Assembly (NCBI GenBank): GCA_030704615.1
Contig: CM060732.1
Coordinates: forward strand, 63,531,053-63,595,052
Length of the DNA: 64,000 bases
From: Takakia lepidozioides
Lineage: Eukaryota; Streptophyta; Takakiopsida; Takakiales; Takakiaceae
Direction: 5' to 3'
Part shown: in pieces, positions 11,288-24,700 of the stretch
Layout of the letters: every line of letters starts with the position of its first letter
Numbering within the stretch: position 1 is the first letter of the stretch
Position numbers and translations under genes: made by a program
Notes under the pieces: model-generated
Told to the model about the DNA's origin: nothing
What the model saw: only the letters and a program-made list of their open reading frames with translations
Database searches by the model: none

Positions 11288-12003
11288 TTGGGGGTTTGGG
11301 AGTGCGTGGATCTGCAATTTGGATGTTGCATGATTTTGTTGTGTTTGTTGCGGATGGCGTGGGCAGATATTACTGTGGTGTTGTTTTTGGATGGTAAGGT
11401 TTGTTTTACGGACGGAGGTTTTGAAGTGGAAGCGCTCTATAATCGGGAAAGTTATTCTTCGAGAAGCATATACGAGACAATGAGTGCTCCCATCTTCTTC
11501 TTTGATGATTTGTTTATCAAAATACCTCAGGCAGATGCGATGTCTGTCATAGGATTTTCTGATGAGTGCAATACATGACTTCCAAAGTGCTGTCCGAGCA
11601 ATACTTCACGGCTTGTATCGAGGATGAGACAACCACATTGATTTCTACGAAAGCGTCTGGCAAGCCCCTAATGAATTTGGATATGGAAATTACACTCCGA
11701 TTTTGCAAGGAGGAGATTGAATTCTGGAAGGATCAGTTCAGTGTGTTGAGAGATTTCAAGGGATTTGATCCCAAATTATTGGCGGCCTCTGATCTCATCA
11801 CATGTTTGCAGTTGCTTTCTAACTGCATTCTGCGAAGATAAATCGTTCTTGATTCTTTGTATGAAGGATTGCTTGCCTGAGGATCAAAGTAGAGTATGCA
11901 TGGTGGGAAGTATCTCTAGGATCTGCTTCATAAATGGTCCGAGCTTCCTGCCCAAAGCAATGGAGGGATTGAAGAGACACAATATTTCATGGGCAAGTTG
12001 AGA
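11288..12003 (+). pseudogene. Unassigned coding relic in three frames
   Basis: I do not recognise this family. Three overlapping open stretches (11,288-11,578, 11,566-11,841 and 11,765-12,001) succeed each other in different frames. Each reads like real protein: for example VEALYNRESYSSRSIYETMS, then EEIEFWKDQFSVLRDFKGFD, then CMKDCLPEDQSRVCMVGSIS. The simplest reading is one former gene of at least 230 residues with two frameshifts, although short introns cannot be excluded. It lies tail-to-tail with the CCAR1-like gene, about 0.7 kb from its stop. Confidence 0.4.
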
Positions 12004-12703
12004 TTTCTTTCTGCAACCATGATCCCTCAATGGCTGCTATACAATTGCCCTGTAGAATTTATACATTCATATGTTCACACCAGCAGTCGACAACTCTGGT
12101 CCTTTATTTGGCTTTGGTTTGGTTGGGGAGGACGCTAGAAAACTGGTCATTAGGTTGCACTGCAGGTTGCCATGATTTCCTTTGAGTCTCAGTTGATCAG
12201 TTGCAGCCTAGTTCGGCAAGAATGATATTTTTGGAGGATTTGACTCTAAGATAAACAATTGCACAAAGATGTCTGCATAACATCGTCCCCCAGATATAGA
12301 CTGATATATCTATCCTAGGAGCATGAGATCATGGAGTGCCATCAGCAGAGAAAAGAGAAACACACAGAGAGTCCCTAGGACATGCACCTGATATGGAAAG
12401 TCGGGCAACTGTGACCAAGGGCTGCAAGAGATACGGAGGAGGACAACATACAAAGTAGCTTACCCAGCATTTCGCATTTCCACCATTCAATAAGTTCAGT
12501 ATTGGTAGTGTGGCTGCACCCAGAAAGAGTTGGTAAAAACCTGGGTTGCGACACATGGTTCTAACTTAATCAAAACAAACAAGGAAGTGGGTATATCAGT
12601 AACCCCATCATCCGTCAACCCCAGCTCACTAACTAAACTTATACACCTTAATCACCAACATTTTCCACACAGTATTAAAAAGAAAAATTACGTACTAGTA
12701 GAT
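12004..12703. other. 3' flank of the CCAR1-like gene
   Basis: This stretch follows the stop codon of the minus-strand CCAR1-like gene and presumably holds its 3' untranslated region. No other gene is seen. The reading of the relic at 11.3 kb may extend weakly to about 12,060 (KLRFLSATMIPQWLLYNCPV). Confidence 0.5.
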
Positions 12704-15700
12704 CTACTCAGACACCATCATTTCCACCACAACTTCCTTCTCAGTGAAGGTTCGGTATACAACGCGCTCGTCTCGTGGAGACTTGTTACTTTCCATCACG
12801 GCACACCCTACCAGATCCTGCCATGGTCATCACATTGGCAATCTTAGCCAATCCCGCACCCTTCAACTTTCAAAACCAAACTTCTGTTGGATTGTAGACT
12901 TCCACAAATAAACCTTACTACATAATGTATGTATTACACGTTGGCTGGATTTGCGGGTGAAACATACAGCTTATATTGGTTAGGATCTATCCTTGAGGTG
13001 AAGTCGCTGCCTGAGGCGGGTCCTCAGATTGTGGCAACTACAGCATACTACTCCCAAAGCTAGTGTAGGGAATTGATCCACACACGGGGTTGCTCAAAGT
13101 GAAAGTCACACATGGGCATTTCAATGAATAGCAGAATAGTGAATTTCCATAATAAACCTACTACAGTAAGCCTGACTATTCACAAAAAGACAGCTAAATT
13201 CAGTCATTTCTGGTCAACATACCTTGACATTTCTATGAGACAGGAATTTGCCCAGGCTGTGGAAGAGGCGCCGCAAATCCTCTGACTGCAGGCCAAAAAT
13301 GACCAAAATCTTACATCAATACACACACCAACACCAATGAAGAAATGACTGCACATGATTTGGAATGGCATTAACAGCAGCAGATTGCAAGAATGCCTGC
13401 GAGTACAGTTGCATTTGTGTTTCAAAAATCAAGACACGTCAGTGATGCTGAACCACCTTACTACTGGTCACAAATCATCTTTCAAGGTATCATCACCCAA
13501 TAGACATTAATTAAAGTCAAACTGCATCTGCAGATTGCAGATATAAACGCAAAGCATCAATATCTTCAAACAAACCTTCCAATGGACAGTGTAAAAGAAA
13601 ACACACCTTGAGGTAACCGACTCTGTTCTTGTCAAAATAGCGATAAGCCTGCTTACACACAAAGGTCCTCTTTATAACCAATCACAAACACCAACTGAGT
13701 GCAACCCAGCACTCTGACTGTCTACTTCATGTGTTAGCTTGCTTGTCTCTATTATATATTGACACACTAGTATAATAGTCTGAGTGATATTCTGATGGGA
13801 GGATGATAGATAGTGCATATACTGGTTGTGGACACAAACGACACATAGTTGGACAAATAAGACTGTTTAAAGGTCCACAGAAGGACTCGAAGGGAAAGGA
13901 CATGCACTTGGGGATGAGGTGCCAAGGGGACAAGACAGAGAATTGTTCAGGTACACATAACGATGCTGAACATGCAGGCTCTCTGTTGGAGATTGTTACC
14001 CGGAGCAGCTCCTGATCCAACACAAGCTTCTTCTCCACTCTCGCATGCTCTACCTTCTCTATCTATGAACCCACAAACACAACATTTCACCGGGTTAAAA
14101 GCAGCAGTCAGACTTCACCTTGCTAACCTCTGCTTGAGGTAGTAATTATGAGCCTCCATCAGGCTACAAAGAAAGAAAGGCAGGGATTGAAAAACAAACT
14201 GAATCTCAAAGTGACATCATCCAGCCATATTCACTTCCACCTTAAATATCTCACCTCCAGTTCGCAGATCTCTGATGCATCTCTCATCTCTGCATCCCCA
14301 TCCTCCATCACTTTGGTTTCGCCTTTGGGCTCCTCTTCATCTTTACTTTCTTCAAACTTGACTTCCTTGATCTCTGTATTGTTCTCTATTGCTGCAAGTT
14401 GAAGGTCACCCACCTCCAGCTGATCTTTACTGGCCCCTTCTTCAATTTTCTCCTCAAGGATACCGTTCTCCTCAATCTTCTCCTTTGCTTTGATTGGCTC
14501 TTCTTCAATTTTTAAATCTGTTTCTACTACCACCTCAGTCTCTGATTTCCCCTCTACTGCCTCTGGCTTGTCTGAAAACTTACTGCGCTTCCGTTGAGAG
14601 GATGAACCCTCAGCATCAGTCTCTCTCTCAGTATCGTTCTTACGCTTCCGTTCCTCTCTCTGGTTGGCATAGCTTACCTCCCGCAACATCTGCAATATCC
14701 CCAAGTTACTATGTAACGTTCCCCAGGAGGAAATGTGACGAAGAAACAACAACAGAAAAAGTGAGGGCATGATTTTGTAACATCCACAGAGGGCTAAGAG
14801 GGCCCATGGGGCAAGGAAGAACAAACCAAGAGAAACAAGCAGACAGACAGACAGACAGACAGGAGGAAGAGAAATAGAGGGAGTGGGTCAGATAGAGGGG
14901 AAAGTGGTATTAAACAAAAAAACCGGTACCATGTGCATGAGAGAGCGAAGTAGATATTCAACTTTGCAGTGCACGGTTGAGGTTTAGAGCAAGAGCATAC
15001 CTCTAAATTGGACAAAATTTGACTTCCCATTTTGAACTGTAGCAACTCTTGGAACAACTCGGCAAATAGAGAGAGCTGTTTGACACACAATTGACCCATC
15101 ATCAAGAAGGATAATTTTTCAAAGCAAAATTAAAGATAATGATCACAAGCACCAACAATGCAATGACCTCTAACCAAGACAAGATGACCATAACAACTTG
15201 TCTTGAAAAGCAGTTGAAAAAGACCTGAAAAACAGACTCTGCTATGTCTTAAAGTCACAAGTGGGATTAGCAAGGGAGACACTACCATGGACCGCAGATG
15301 GCAATAAGTTTTAAAACAACAAAGTTAAACCCTGCTGTAACAATGTGACAAATCTAGAATTACTGTACACAAGGCATTTCTTTAGTCGCGACCACAAAAA
15401 GAGGGTTCATCCCATTTTACCTCAAATGTGCAATCTTCTCTATCTTCCTCATCATAGTCAAGCAATCCATCTAAGGAAATAGTCATTGAACGCATCTGCA
15501 GAGTACAGCGCATTACATAAGTACATGAGTAAGAGCGAAAGGTGGTGTGAGGAGGTACATGTATATTTTGTCCAAAATTTTCATCTTTTCAGCAACACAT
15601 TGCAATACATGTCAGCTAGGGATAAGAGCTCCTGGTGGGTAGCAGGTAGAATTTATTCCAACAGGATATCCCATATGGGGTTAAAAACGTGTCTTCAGGC

Positions 15701-18700
15701 TCCTACACGCACAGAAAGGAATGGCTACCCACACACTGCCGGCTAGGCTGTGTCTTCACAGAAACAACACTCAAGATCAGACATATCATGGGATGAGCAT
15801 CCGATAAAGGAAATGTTCTCGAAGTGGATTGGCTAGTCATAAACTACGTCAACAACAGAAGCTGTTGAACTCTCTGCTGCATCAACATCCCTAGAGTGAA
15901 AACTCCAGGACGACACTACAGGGGCCCATACCTTGGTGGCTTTGGTGCATTTGGTAGTGAGCACAAGACCAGGCAAAGGCAGAACCATATTTTCCACTTT
16001 CACTTGATCCCTACTATTCTCCAACCGAGGCTTATTTGCTGCATCCACTAATTCATCTTTCTTGTCTTCTGGTATGTCATTATTCTCAGGCTTCTCATCA
16101 TTCTCAGGCCTGGTGCCCTCTGCTGCCAGTTCCTGCCCCACGATAGTGTCCTTCACACCATTCGACTCCCCTGTGCCAATACCCAAGAATGCAACTTGCA
16201 TGAGTTCTCTGCTACTATTATACACTTCATCACCACTTACAAAGTGCAGGACCAGTGCCATAGGAGAGAATTCTTGGAGTCAGCACTCACTTCTCCAATC
16301 AAGTCTCAATTAAAAAAAGAAGCTAAGAAAAGCTGCAATCGCAGATCGGACCAAAAGGAAGCCTTCATCTCAAATAGAAGCTTTCATTAGCCTCAGACCT
16401 TGTATGTGCACTTGTGTTTCAGCTTAGGCTCACTGTCTGCAAGACCTGACACCTTGCAATACAGCCAATGGGCTAACAACTTACCACTGCTGGGTATATG
16501 AACACGTGAACAATCAACTTCTAATCACACTAAGACATGAGCCAAAACAGAGCTACCTTCCTTAGGGTGCTCATCCTTCTCAGGTGATTTCTCCTCCTGG
16601 TAGCACAGAAGCCAACAGAAGCCATGTTAGCCCAGTGGAGGAATTTGCAGTATAATATTTGTCTATGTTTTGAAGGAATGGTACATCCTCATGCAATGAT
16701 AAATAAATCTGGTTTCCTAACAAACAGCCTTGTCAAGCTTGAACTCTGCCAAAACTCAAGAGGAATCCATCACGTACATAATTCTCTCAAAACTCACGCA
16801 AATAGCACAGTGTTTACTCAACTAATTTCATTCACGTCCATAAATTTGCTGGTTAGCACCATACAAATCATGCTAGTATCATTTACTCTGAAAGGTGAAA
16901 TCTGGAGCTTAAGAGCAGCTTAGACGATTCATGACCAATCCTATTACCTACATACAAAGGAAGAAAAATGGCTCGTCCGTCACCAAAGCTTTAGCGCGTT
17001 CATAATATCAAAGTTCAACAACTGTCAGAGTCAGCCTCCACTATTTTTGGGGTGTTTTCAAACCCTACCATGTGGCAGGAGATCGGGGAAGAGAGCACCT
17101 TTTCCTTGGTTGCAGCTTCATGATCTAGCTGAGCTTGCTGTCGCTCAGTCCACTGTATCTGCCAGTCCTCTAGTGATGGCACGCAGTCAGCCAGATGAGG
17201 AAGAAACATCACTGTAATCTCTCTGTGGCTGGGCAGGCCATCTTCCCCCAGCCTTTCATAGTGGACCTGCACACATCCATCTTAAAGCTGTCAGTCGCTC
17301 TGATAGGTACATCTTCCCCTGTTGTGCCCTGCCTGCCTCTCTCTGCAGCTCATTGTCTCTCTTCACTACACACACACCTCAACAACTGGAAAGGCAAACT
17401 CCACCTCTAAGAGGGAAGAACATAACAATTATTACTCCACGCCTGACAACCTGGGCTACCAAGCAACTCACCAACCAGTGAACCTGTAGAAGACTGGCAA
17501 ACCCAGCGGCTAAAACATACCCTGGAATCTTCTGATGTACAGTGAAGTCGTGCTGAGGGTTTTCATAGTGTGAAAGTACCTCTAGAAAACGAGTCCATTT
17601 CTTGCACCGACTTAGGTCAAGTTGACTCGACTCTTTAGTGCACCTGCACCAACACAGACAATGGTTATAACTGCACACCCTACCATTTCTCTCCTACTAA
17701 TAGCACAGAAGAAGCACTCAAACATGTTTAATGTATAATCAGTCAAGGAGACACTGTAATATACTATGGCACTCTGGTTCAAGGAGACTAAGAAAATAGA
17801 AAGCAAAAGATAACCTATTGAGCATCCCGTATGTGATGAGAATGACACAAAAGCCACTACCGAGACCAAAAGCAATCAGCTGCTGGATCTAGTGGTGTTA
17901 AGTTGACAAATAAAAGCCCTTTCAATGATCAATCAGATAGCATACAAGTGATAGACAAGACAGAGACCAACGCAGAGCTAGAGTCATCAGCTGACCTGAT
18001 TGCAGCACGAACCAAAGCATCCTCATCAGTGGCAGGATCCCCACCGTCAAGCTCCAAGTCCCAGGCACCTCCAGCAGCCATTATAGCGCTGCGATCCTTC
18101 CGAAGTGCAACAAACTTAAGCAGGTTATGAAGGTGAGCAGGCTTGTCTTCTGCACTCTTCTCGGACAGGAACTCAGCAAAAGCTTCATCAGTCAACCCAC
18201 TCATCAGCATGACCTGCAGCAACCCAACCAGGGCTGACAGTCAGTAGCTATGTAAACAAACAGTTCTTCATAGACTGGAGGGTGAGAAATAGAGAGAGAG
18301 CTACTACCCTCAGTAACAACAGAACATATAGAATCAGGGAGCTTCGACTGCTTTGTGCTGCTGACCAACAAGAGAGCCGGGATGGTAATGGCTGGAATCT
18401 CCCTTTATTGAGCCTGTTCACCACAAGTATCTCTGTAGCTTGGGTTGCAAAACCTCAGAGGCGTGCAGACACCTACTGATATTGAGCAATATATAACTCC
18501 CCTGTGATCTTGCAAAAATCCTAAGCAGCTGGCTCAGAGAGAGAGAGATGAGACACCACAAGAAGGACAATCAGGGTCAAGTGATGGAGCGGCATGAGTC
18601 TTCAAAAGATACAGGGTTTCAGCGGGTCACCGTGACTCAGATGAGATAGCACACATATACATACACATACAGACCGACGAAGCGACAACCCTGCATTCAT

Positions 18701-21700
18701 TCGTTGGAAGCAGCAAACTGGAAGCAAGGTGGGTGGGCGTATAGGAAGCCCCTTCCAAGACCACCTCCTTTCTTCCTCAAAATGCTCACATGGAATCGCA
18801 GGTATGGAGGATTTGAGGCCTGACAACTGCTCTCTGCTAGAACTGAGAGTTGGTATGTGCCTCTGTCAAATGGGGGGCCGGTTGTCAAAACGAACTTTCA
18901 TTCTTCTCTTCACCAGTTTTACCTTTGCATTCCACGTGGTGCTTTGCAGCGCCGGCTTAGTAGTAGTAGTAGTAGGAGGACTGGTTGCTGAAGCCGAAGA
19001 AGGGAGCCCTTTGTCGGAGATCTTTGGTGGGGCCTCCTTAGTGGACTCGCCCTCATCCTCTATGTCTACAGCCTCGTGCTCAAAGCTGTGGAAAATCCCA
19101 TTCCAGGACCACGGTTGATTTGTGTCATGAGAGATCAAGGGGGGGGGGGGGGGTGGGTTCAAAAATATGTGTACCGTGTCCCCTCTACATCGCAGCAGTA
19201 AAAGAGCGAAAGATTCCTTCTTTTCCTTCTTCTGAATGTTGAAGATTTCAATCCAACATCCCGGGCTATACTTCTGTGATAGCTAAGCGCTGAAGATTCT
19301 TTTAAAGGGGGAACTTCTTTTACCTCTTTCTGCAGGCTTCCATGAAGAGGCTCCCACAGTGGCACATTGCTGCAGGCCCCTCTGTGGAAGATGGGTAATG
19401 CATGGACCCGTAGAAAGAGTGGACAGGATATACTCTTCAATCAATGCTATACTGGTGAAGCCCAACATGGAAGCCACATATTCACAGCATTCACTTTCCA
19501 TACTTGGCACGATGATGTGATCGAGCTGCCACCCTATGAAAGCTAAAGCTATCTTAGCAGACATTGTAGGGTTTTTCCGTCTCTCGTAAATTGGGATGAG
19601 AAAGAGACAGTTTAGGACAGGCAGCAGTGCTTGAGAATGACCATCGTTCCACGTTCCCAGAAAACATCATTACACATGCAGTACCGTTGGTTATGCACAG
19701 AGTGAGACTAGGAATCTTGCCTTGAAGATATGACAGAATCGAAAAAAAAATTCCTTGCAGCCTTCACTTTTAAGTTGCCATTAGAGAGTCAACCAAAAAA
19801 ACAGGCGGGCAAGAATGGACAACAGACCTGATTGGTTGGTTGATAGGAACCTCCACATCCTTTCCCACCCAGCATGCTACGAGCTGCAGAATTAAAACTA
19901 ATGGGTGAGCCGTGGGCCGATAAAAGAGAGGGGGAGAGAGAGAATGTATTCATAAGACTTTGTTTGCCATAGCCTTGTGGCCATAGACCCCGCAAACAGG
20001 GAGCAGATACTACCTTTGTGAGGGGCTCCCTCCGGTAGTGTCTTACCTTGATAGAGACAATTAGTTTGGGTTTTCCAGATAGACGGAGAGAGAGAGAGAG
20101 AGAACGGATCAAAGCAATTTATCATGGCCACACTGCCAAACCTGCACTAATTTTGGCATACATATGCCCACCGAAACACAGCATTACCAAAAGAGACATA
20201 CCTTGGAAAACTCAGGTACAACATAAAGCTTGGAATAGCGCTTGCAAATAGACAGATAATCTCGTTCTGCCTCGACCACACTGTATGGCTCAATCTGCCA
20301 TTCCATAGTACTCACTGTCATTCTTTGACAATACCTCTCTGGTCCTTCCCATGGCCCACATGGGCTGTAGCTGATATGGAATTCCCAAATATTGCAACAC
20401 ACAATCCTCTAGCTCCCACTGTCTTTGAAAACCCGTTCCCTTGCTACCCTCAGGAACACAGGAATGTAGGAACATGGATAAATGCTCATAATGACACACA
20501 ACAACCATGACTGGTCACTCATTCAATGTCCACCAACATCCTTACTCCACTATTCCCTCATCCTACACAGAATCATCCCTACCACACCGGAACAAAGCAA
20601 GGAGCTCAGATGCTGTGGTACAAAAATTGTAAACCTCCGAGATTAGAAAAACATGCAAGAGACCAGGAATGCACACACACCTTGCAAACATACTCTCTCC
20701 TCTTGTCTTTTGATGGGGACGTGTGCCTGAACATAGATGACAGAAAGAAGTCAGATGCTTTCCTCCCACTATTTTTCTTGTCTCTCTTCTAGATATTTGG
20801 TAAAAACTGGAAAAACACCACACAAAAAAGAAGACGAGAAAGGTAGATATATGTAGGTTAAGCCACAAGCACCCTTCACCTATAAGAACCATCCCGCCGA
20901 GGAGATTCCTTCCTGCTGCGGTCATCCCGATCACCAGCCGGTGACAACTTGCGGTCGTGAGATGCCCGCAATGCAGGACTCCTCTCCCTCTTCCTTTCTT
21001 CTTCTCTCCTTTCTCTATCTCTATCCCTTCCTCTTTCCCGATCCTCTCGGTCATGTGCCCCAGGCCCACCACCACCACCTCCACTGACCCCTCCTCCCCG
21101 ATTGCGTCTGTCCCTATCTCTCCGGCGGCCACCCTCATCACGGCGACGCTCTCCACGAAATGGAGGCCGTTGATCCCGACGATCATCATTGCGGCTGCTG
21201 CCAATGCTGGGCCGGTCAGAACGGTTACCCCCTCCTCCCCCGTAACTGCTTTCTCTCTGCCCAGAGTAAGCCCCACCACGGCCGACACTATAATCACGGC
21301 CTGGGGGCAGTTGCACCCCACCATATCCCATCCCAGGTACATTGTGGCCACCATACATTTGGCCTGTGAGGCAGTGCAGGTACTTCAGCATAGGCAAAGG
21401 TGAATGAAATTCAAAGAGGTTCATACCATCCCCCTCCCTTAACTCGCAACCCCACAAAAGAACCTGCTCTGTTTGTCTCAGTTTCCCCACAAGAAGAAAG
21501 ACTTAGCTAGTTATTTCAGGTATGATAATGGCTGGTTCTGCATGCTACCCCACATGTGAGCACCCAGTAAGTTGCACAATACCGCTTTACAACAACAGCA
21601 TGAACATTCTGAATGTTGATACAGACACCAGGTTTTCATGAATATCAGACATGCTCTTTAGCATACACAAAGAATCTCAATAGCATAACAGGGAATCAAA

Positions 21701-24700
21701 TAAACTAAGAAGCACTACCTCCAAGACCTCTCCCACCAGCCAGCCCTCCATAACCTGAAGCTTGCTGGCTGCCTGAGTACCCAGTACCGGCCCCTGCACT
21801 ACGCCCTCCTCTTCCCCCGCCCCCGTACTGTGCAACAAGTTCTGCTTCAGCCCGATTGTTACCGTAGTTTCCCCCAAGCATTCCCCTTGGAGTACCCCCA
21901 TAATCTTGAGAGCCGGTACCCCGCATGCCTCCACCTCTTCCAAGATAGTCTCCTTGCGTTCTGCAAGTATAGAACAGTTGAATTTGAGAAACCCACAAAT
22001 CCAGCCAAACCCTTTCCACCACCTGACTTAACTGGATCACATGCTTCAAAGAGATTCTTGTGCCCAAACCCCACTGAGTCGAACTTTACTGCAGCCTCGT
22101 GAAACCAATACAGGTCACACTATGCAGACGTATTTCACTTGCTACCTCACCGAGATACGGATGACACTATATTAGTGATTCAGCTCAAGGGCAAGGCAGA
22201 TTGCTGATTTTCCAACTTGAATTGAAAGATACATCTTTGTCCTCCAATGCAGTGGCCTTATCTTTTGGGAAGTAAACAACCACATACCGAGTAGCACCAT
22301 CTAATGGAGAAGATGCAGCACCGCGATTGATCATGGATGCTTGTAGCTGAAGAGCTTGCTGTTGTCGGAGAATATGGCTCTGACACATAGACAGAGTGTT
22401 CCAGTTCCTTAAATCCTCCTCTAACCATCCTCAACTATACTTGTATCAAGGCAAAAACAATTACGTTTGAAGGCAAGGAGAGAACTGAATTTTGTGACGA
22501 TTTTTTTTAGTTTTATATTCAAGTATCTCTCCTGATCTGATGGGTGGCAAATGTCGACAAGAAGACCGCTTGGATTTGTTCATAGCTTGTTTCATGAACC
22601 CTATCCATCCAGGCAGATGACGAACTTGTAAATGGCCCGGACACACTTGCGAGTTACTGATGCTTACCAAAATTTACCAATTTACCACGATTTGGCTGAG
22701 TAAATTGTTGCACAGCCAATCACAATAGTTTGTATAACGTCCAGCAAATTTACAGAGCCTACTGCTCAAAGCACAGCTCAGTGAGGGGCCACTACCATTA
22801 AAGGAACATGTTGAAGGATTGAACCCAGGATCACTCAGGTTATGCACAGTCCAAGGTAAAGGGAGATAGATAGAGGGGGAAAATTCAAGTACCTGGTGAT
22901 CTTGCCGCTCCTGTTGCTGTACCAAGTTGCATCACAACCAACACACACTGTCTTTACAAACCAAAAAATAATGCAGTCGCACAAGCACCATGAGAATGAA
23001 TGCAACCTTCAATATCATATGACAAAACGATCCCATATAATGTCTAAATCCTCCCTTCATCAGTCATGAACCCAGACCTTTAAGCACTGTCTGAGCAAGA
23101 TAACTACCTAACCTCCTCTTCTTGCTGCCTGCCACTCATTCACAGAAAATCCTATGCTCTCAGTCTTGCTCCTAAAGTTCAGCTCGTTTTCTCTTGCGTC
23201 CCAGAGACATCAGATGATCCCATGTAACTTCCCCCTTGCTCTGAGAATACCCGTTGGTATTCACTGCTTGCTATCCAAAGGCCTCGCCCTTGCCTTTGCC
23301 ATTCTGACTGTTCACCTTCCTTTGCTTAGCCATTTGTCTCTTCAGCTTCTACTACTGGCCTATACTATTTCCAGCCTTGTTTAGTCCCTAACCACGTCTT
23401 GCTAAACTGGTCTGTAACACTTGAAACACAACATATAGACAAATACGCAGCATACAAACCCATGACATAGTCTTATCAGCATTCTGAGGAATATGGTCAC
23501 CTGTCGTTGCTGAGCCACAGCCACTGCTGCATGGGCGTCCTGATAGCGGCGGGCAGTGTCCCCTTGTGCCTCACCCTGGCCGTATGTACTTGGTGTTTGC
23601 CCATACTGACCCCTTTCTGATGATGCATAGTCAGAGCTTTTCACACTGTAGCTGGCCCCATACTGGTCAGCCACTGCTTTTTGGCTGTAAGCTGTGGGTG
23701 ACGAGGCGCCCCCGTAATCACTTGCCTTACCAACATAGCCTGCACTTGAAGCACTGCCGCCATATTTGGCAATGTCACCATATTGAGGAGTCTCACTATA
23801 TTTAGAGCCATCCGATGCGGAATATACCCCTGACGCACTGACAGCCGATGCTCCCCCAACTACATAGGAAGCTCCACTGGGTATGGTTGCTCTATCTTGA
23901 ATGGTTCCATAAGCAGTTGAGCCCCGGGTAGCCACAGTCACCTGTGCTTGGTATTCTTCAGTAGATGTTACTCCCCGACCACTCGCTCCAAGCAGCTGTT
24001 ATGAAAACACGTCATGTACACCCCATGTCCTTATTCCCCAATTCAAGAGTTCATAAATAAAAATTATCAATGAGAGAACCTTGTGAACTCTGAACTCACA
24101 TTTGAAGGGCAGTTCACACGATAGCTGAAAAACAGCCGTACGGCGATTGGTACTATCCGTTTCAGGCTGCCGTGCGTTGGTTTTTCACACAGTTTAGAGA
24201 ACTGCTCTACGGCAGATTGTAATGGCAGCATGTGCACTTTTTCCAGAGAAAAGGGATGCAGAGAAGACAAAGAACTTAATGACTGTTGTGCAGCTGCCCT
24301 ATAGAGACAGCAGCCTATCGGTGGAGTTAAATGGCTTCAAGCATTGTGGAAGTATACTTCTGTTAAACACGGACCAAATCAAAGAGCAAGAACAGAAGCA
24401 AAGAAAATTTTGGAATACCTGCTGGTTGGTACCCTGGGCAGGAGAGGCATAAACAGTCCCATACTGACCCCCATACTGACCAGCTGCACTCACTGACCCA
24501 CCCCCACTGGCTGGGACAGCTGACACCCCAGTCGAGGACCGCCCGTAGGCACCCTGAGATTGGTCAGCTTGTTGAGCACCCTGGGCTGAAGCTTGCTGGG
24601 ACCATGCAACCTGCTGCTGCTGTGCTGCACTTGGTTGTTGGATCCCCCCAGTAGGAGCACCATATGTGGCATTGCTCGCATATCCTGCTTGCACTGGGGC

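Noticed and set aside
19283-19564. 93-residue minus-strand open stretch as a CCAR1-like exon
   Set aside because: The exons on either side (19,883-19,828 and 19,085-18,923) join in phase to give the continuous family motif ISFEHE, leaving no place for it.
20876-20880. Apparent stop codon ending the Arg-rich exon of the CCAR1-like gene
   Set aside because: TATAG|GTGAAG is a splice donor. The family block ERDYLSICKRY follows in phase in the next exon, so the frame does not end there.
20563-21354. 263-residue minus-strand open stretch and the plus-strand stretches overlapping it
   Set aside because: They are out-of-frame shadows of the Arg/Gly-rich exon 20,880-21,363 of the CCAR1-like gene.
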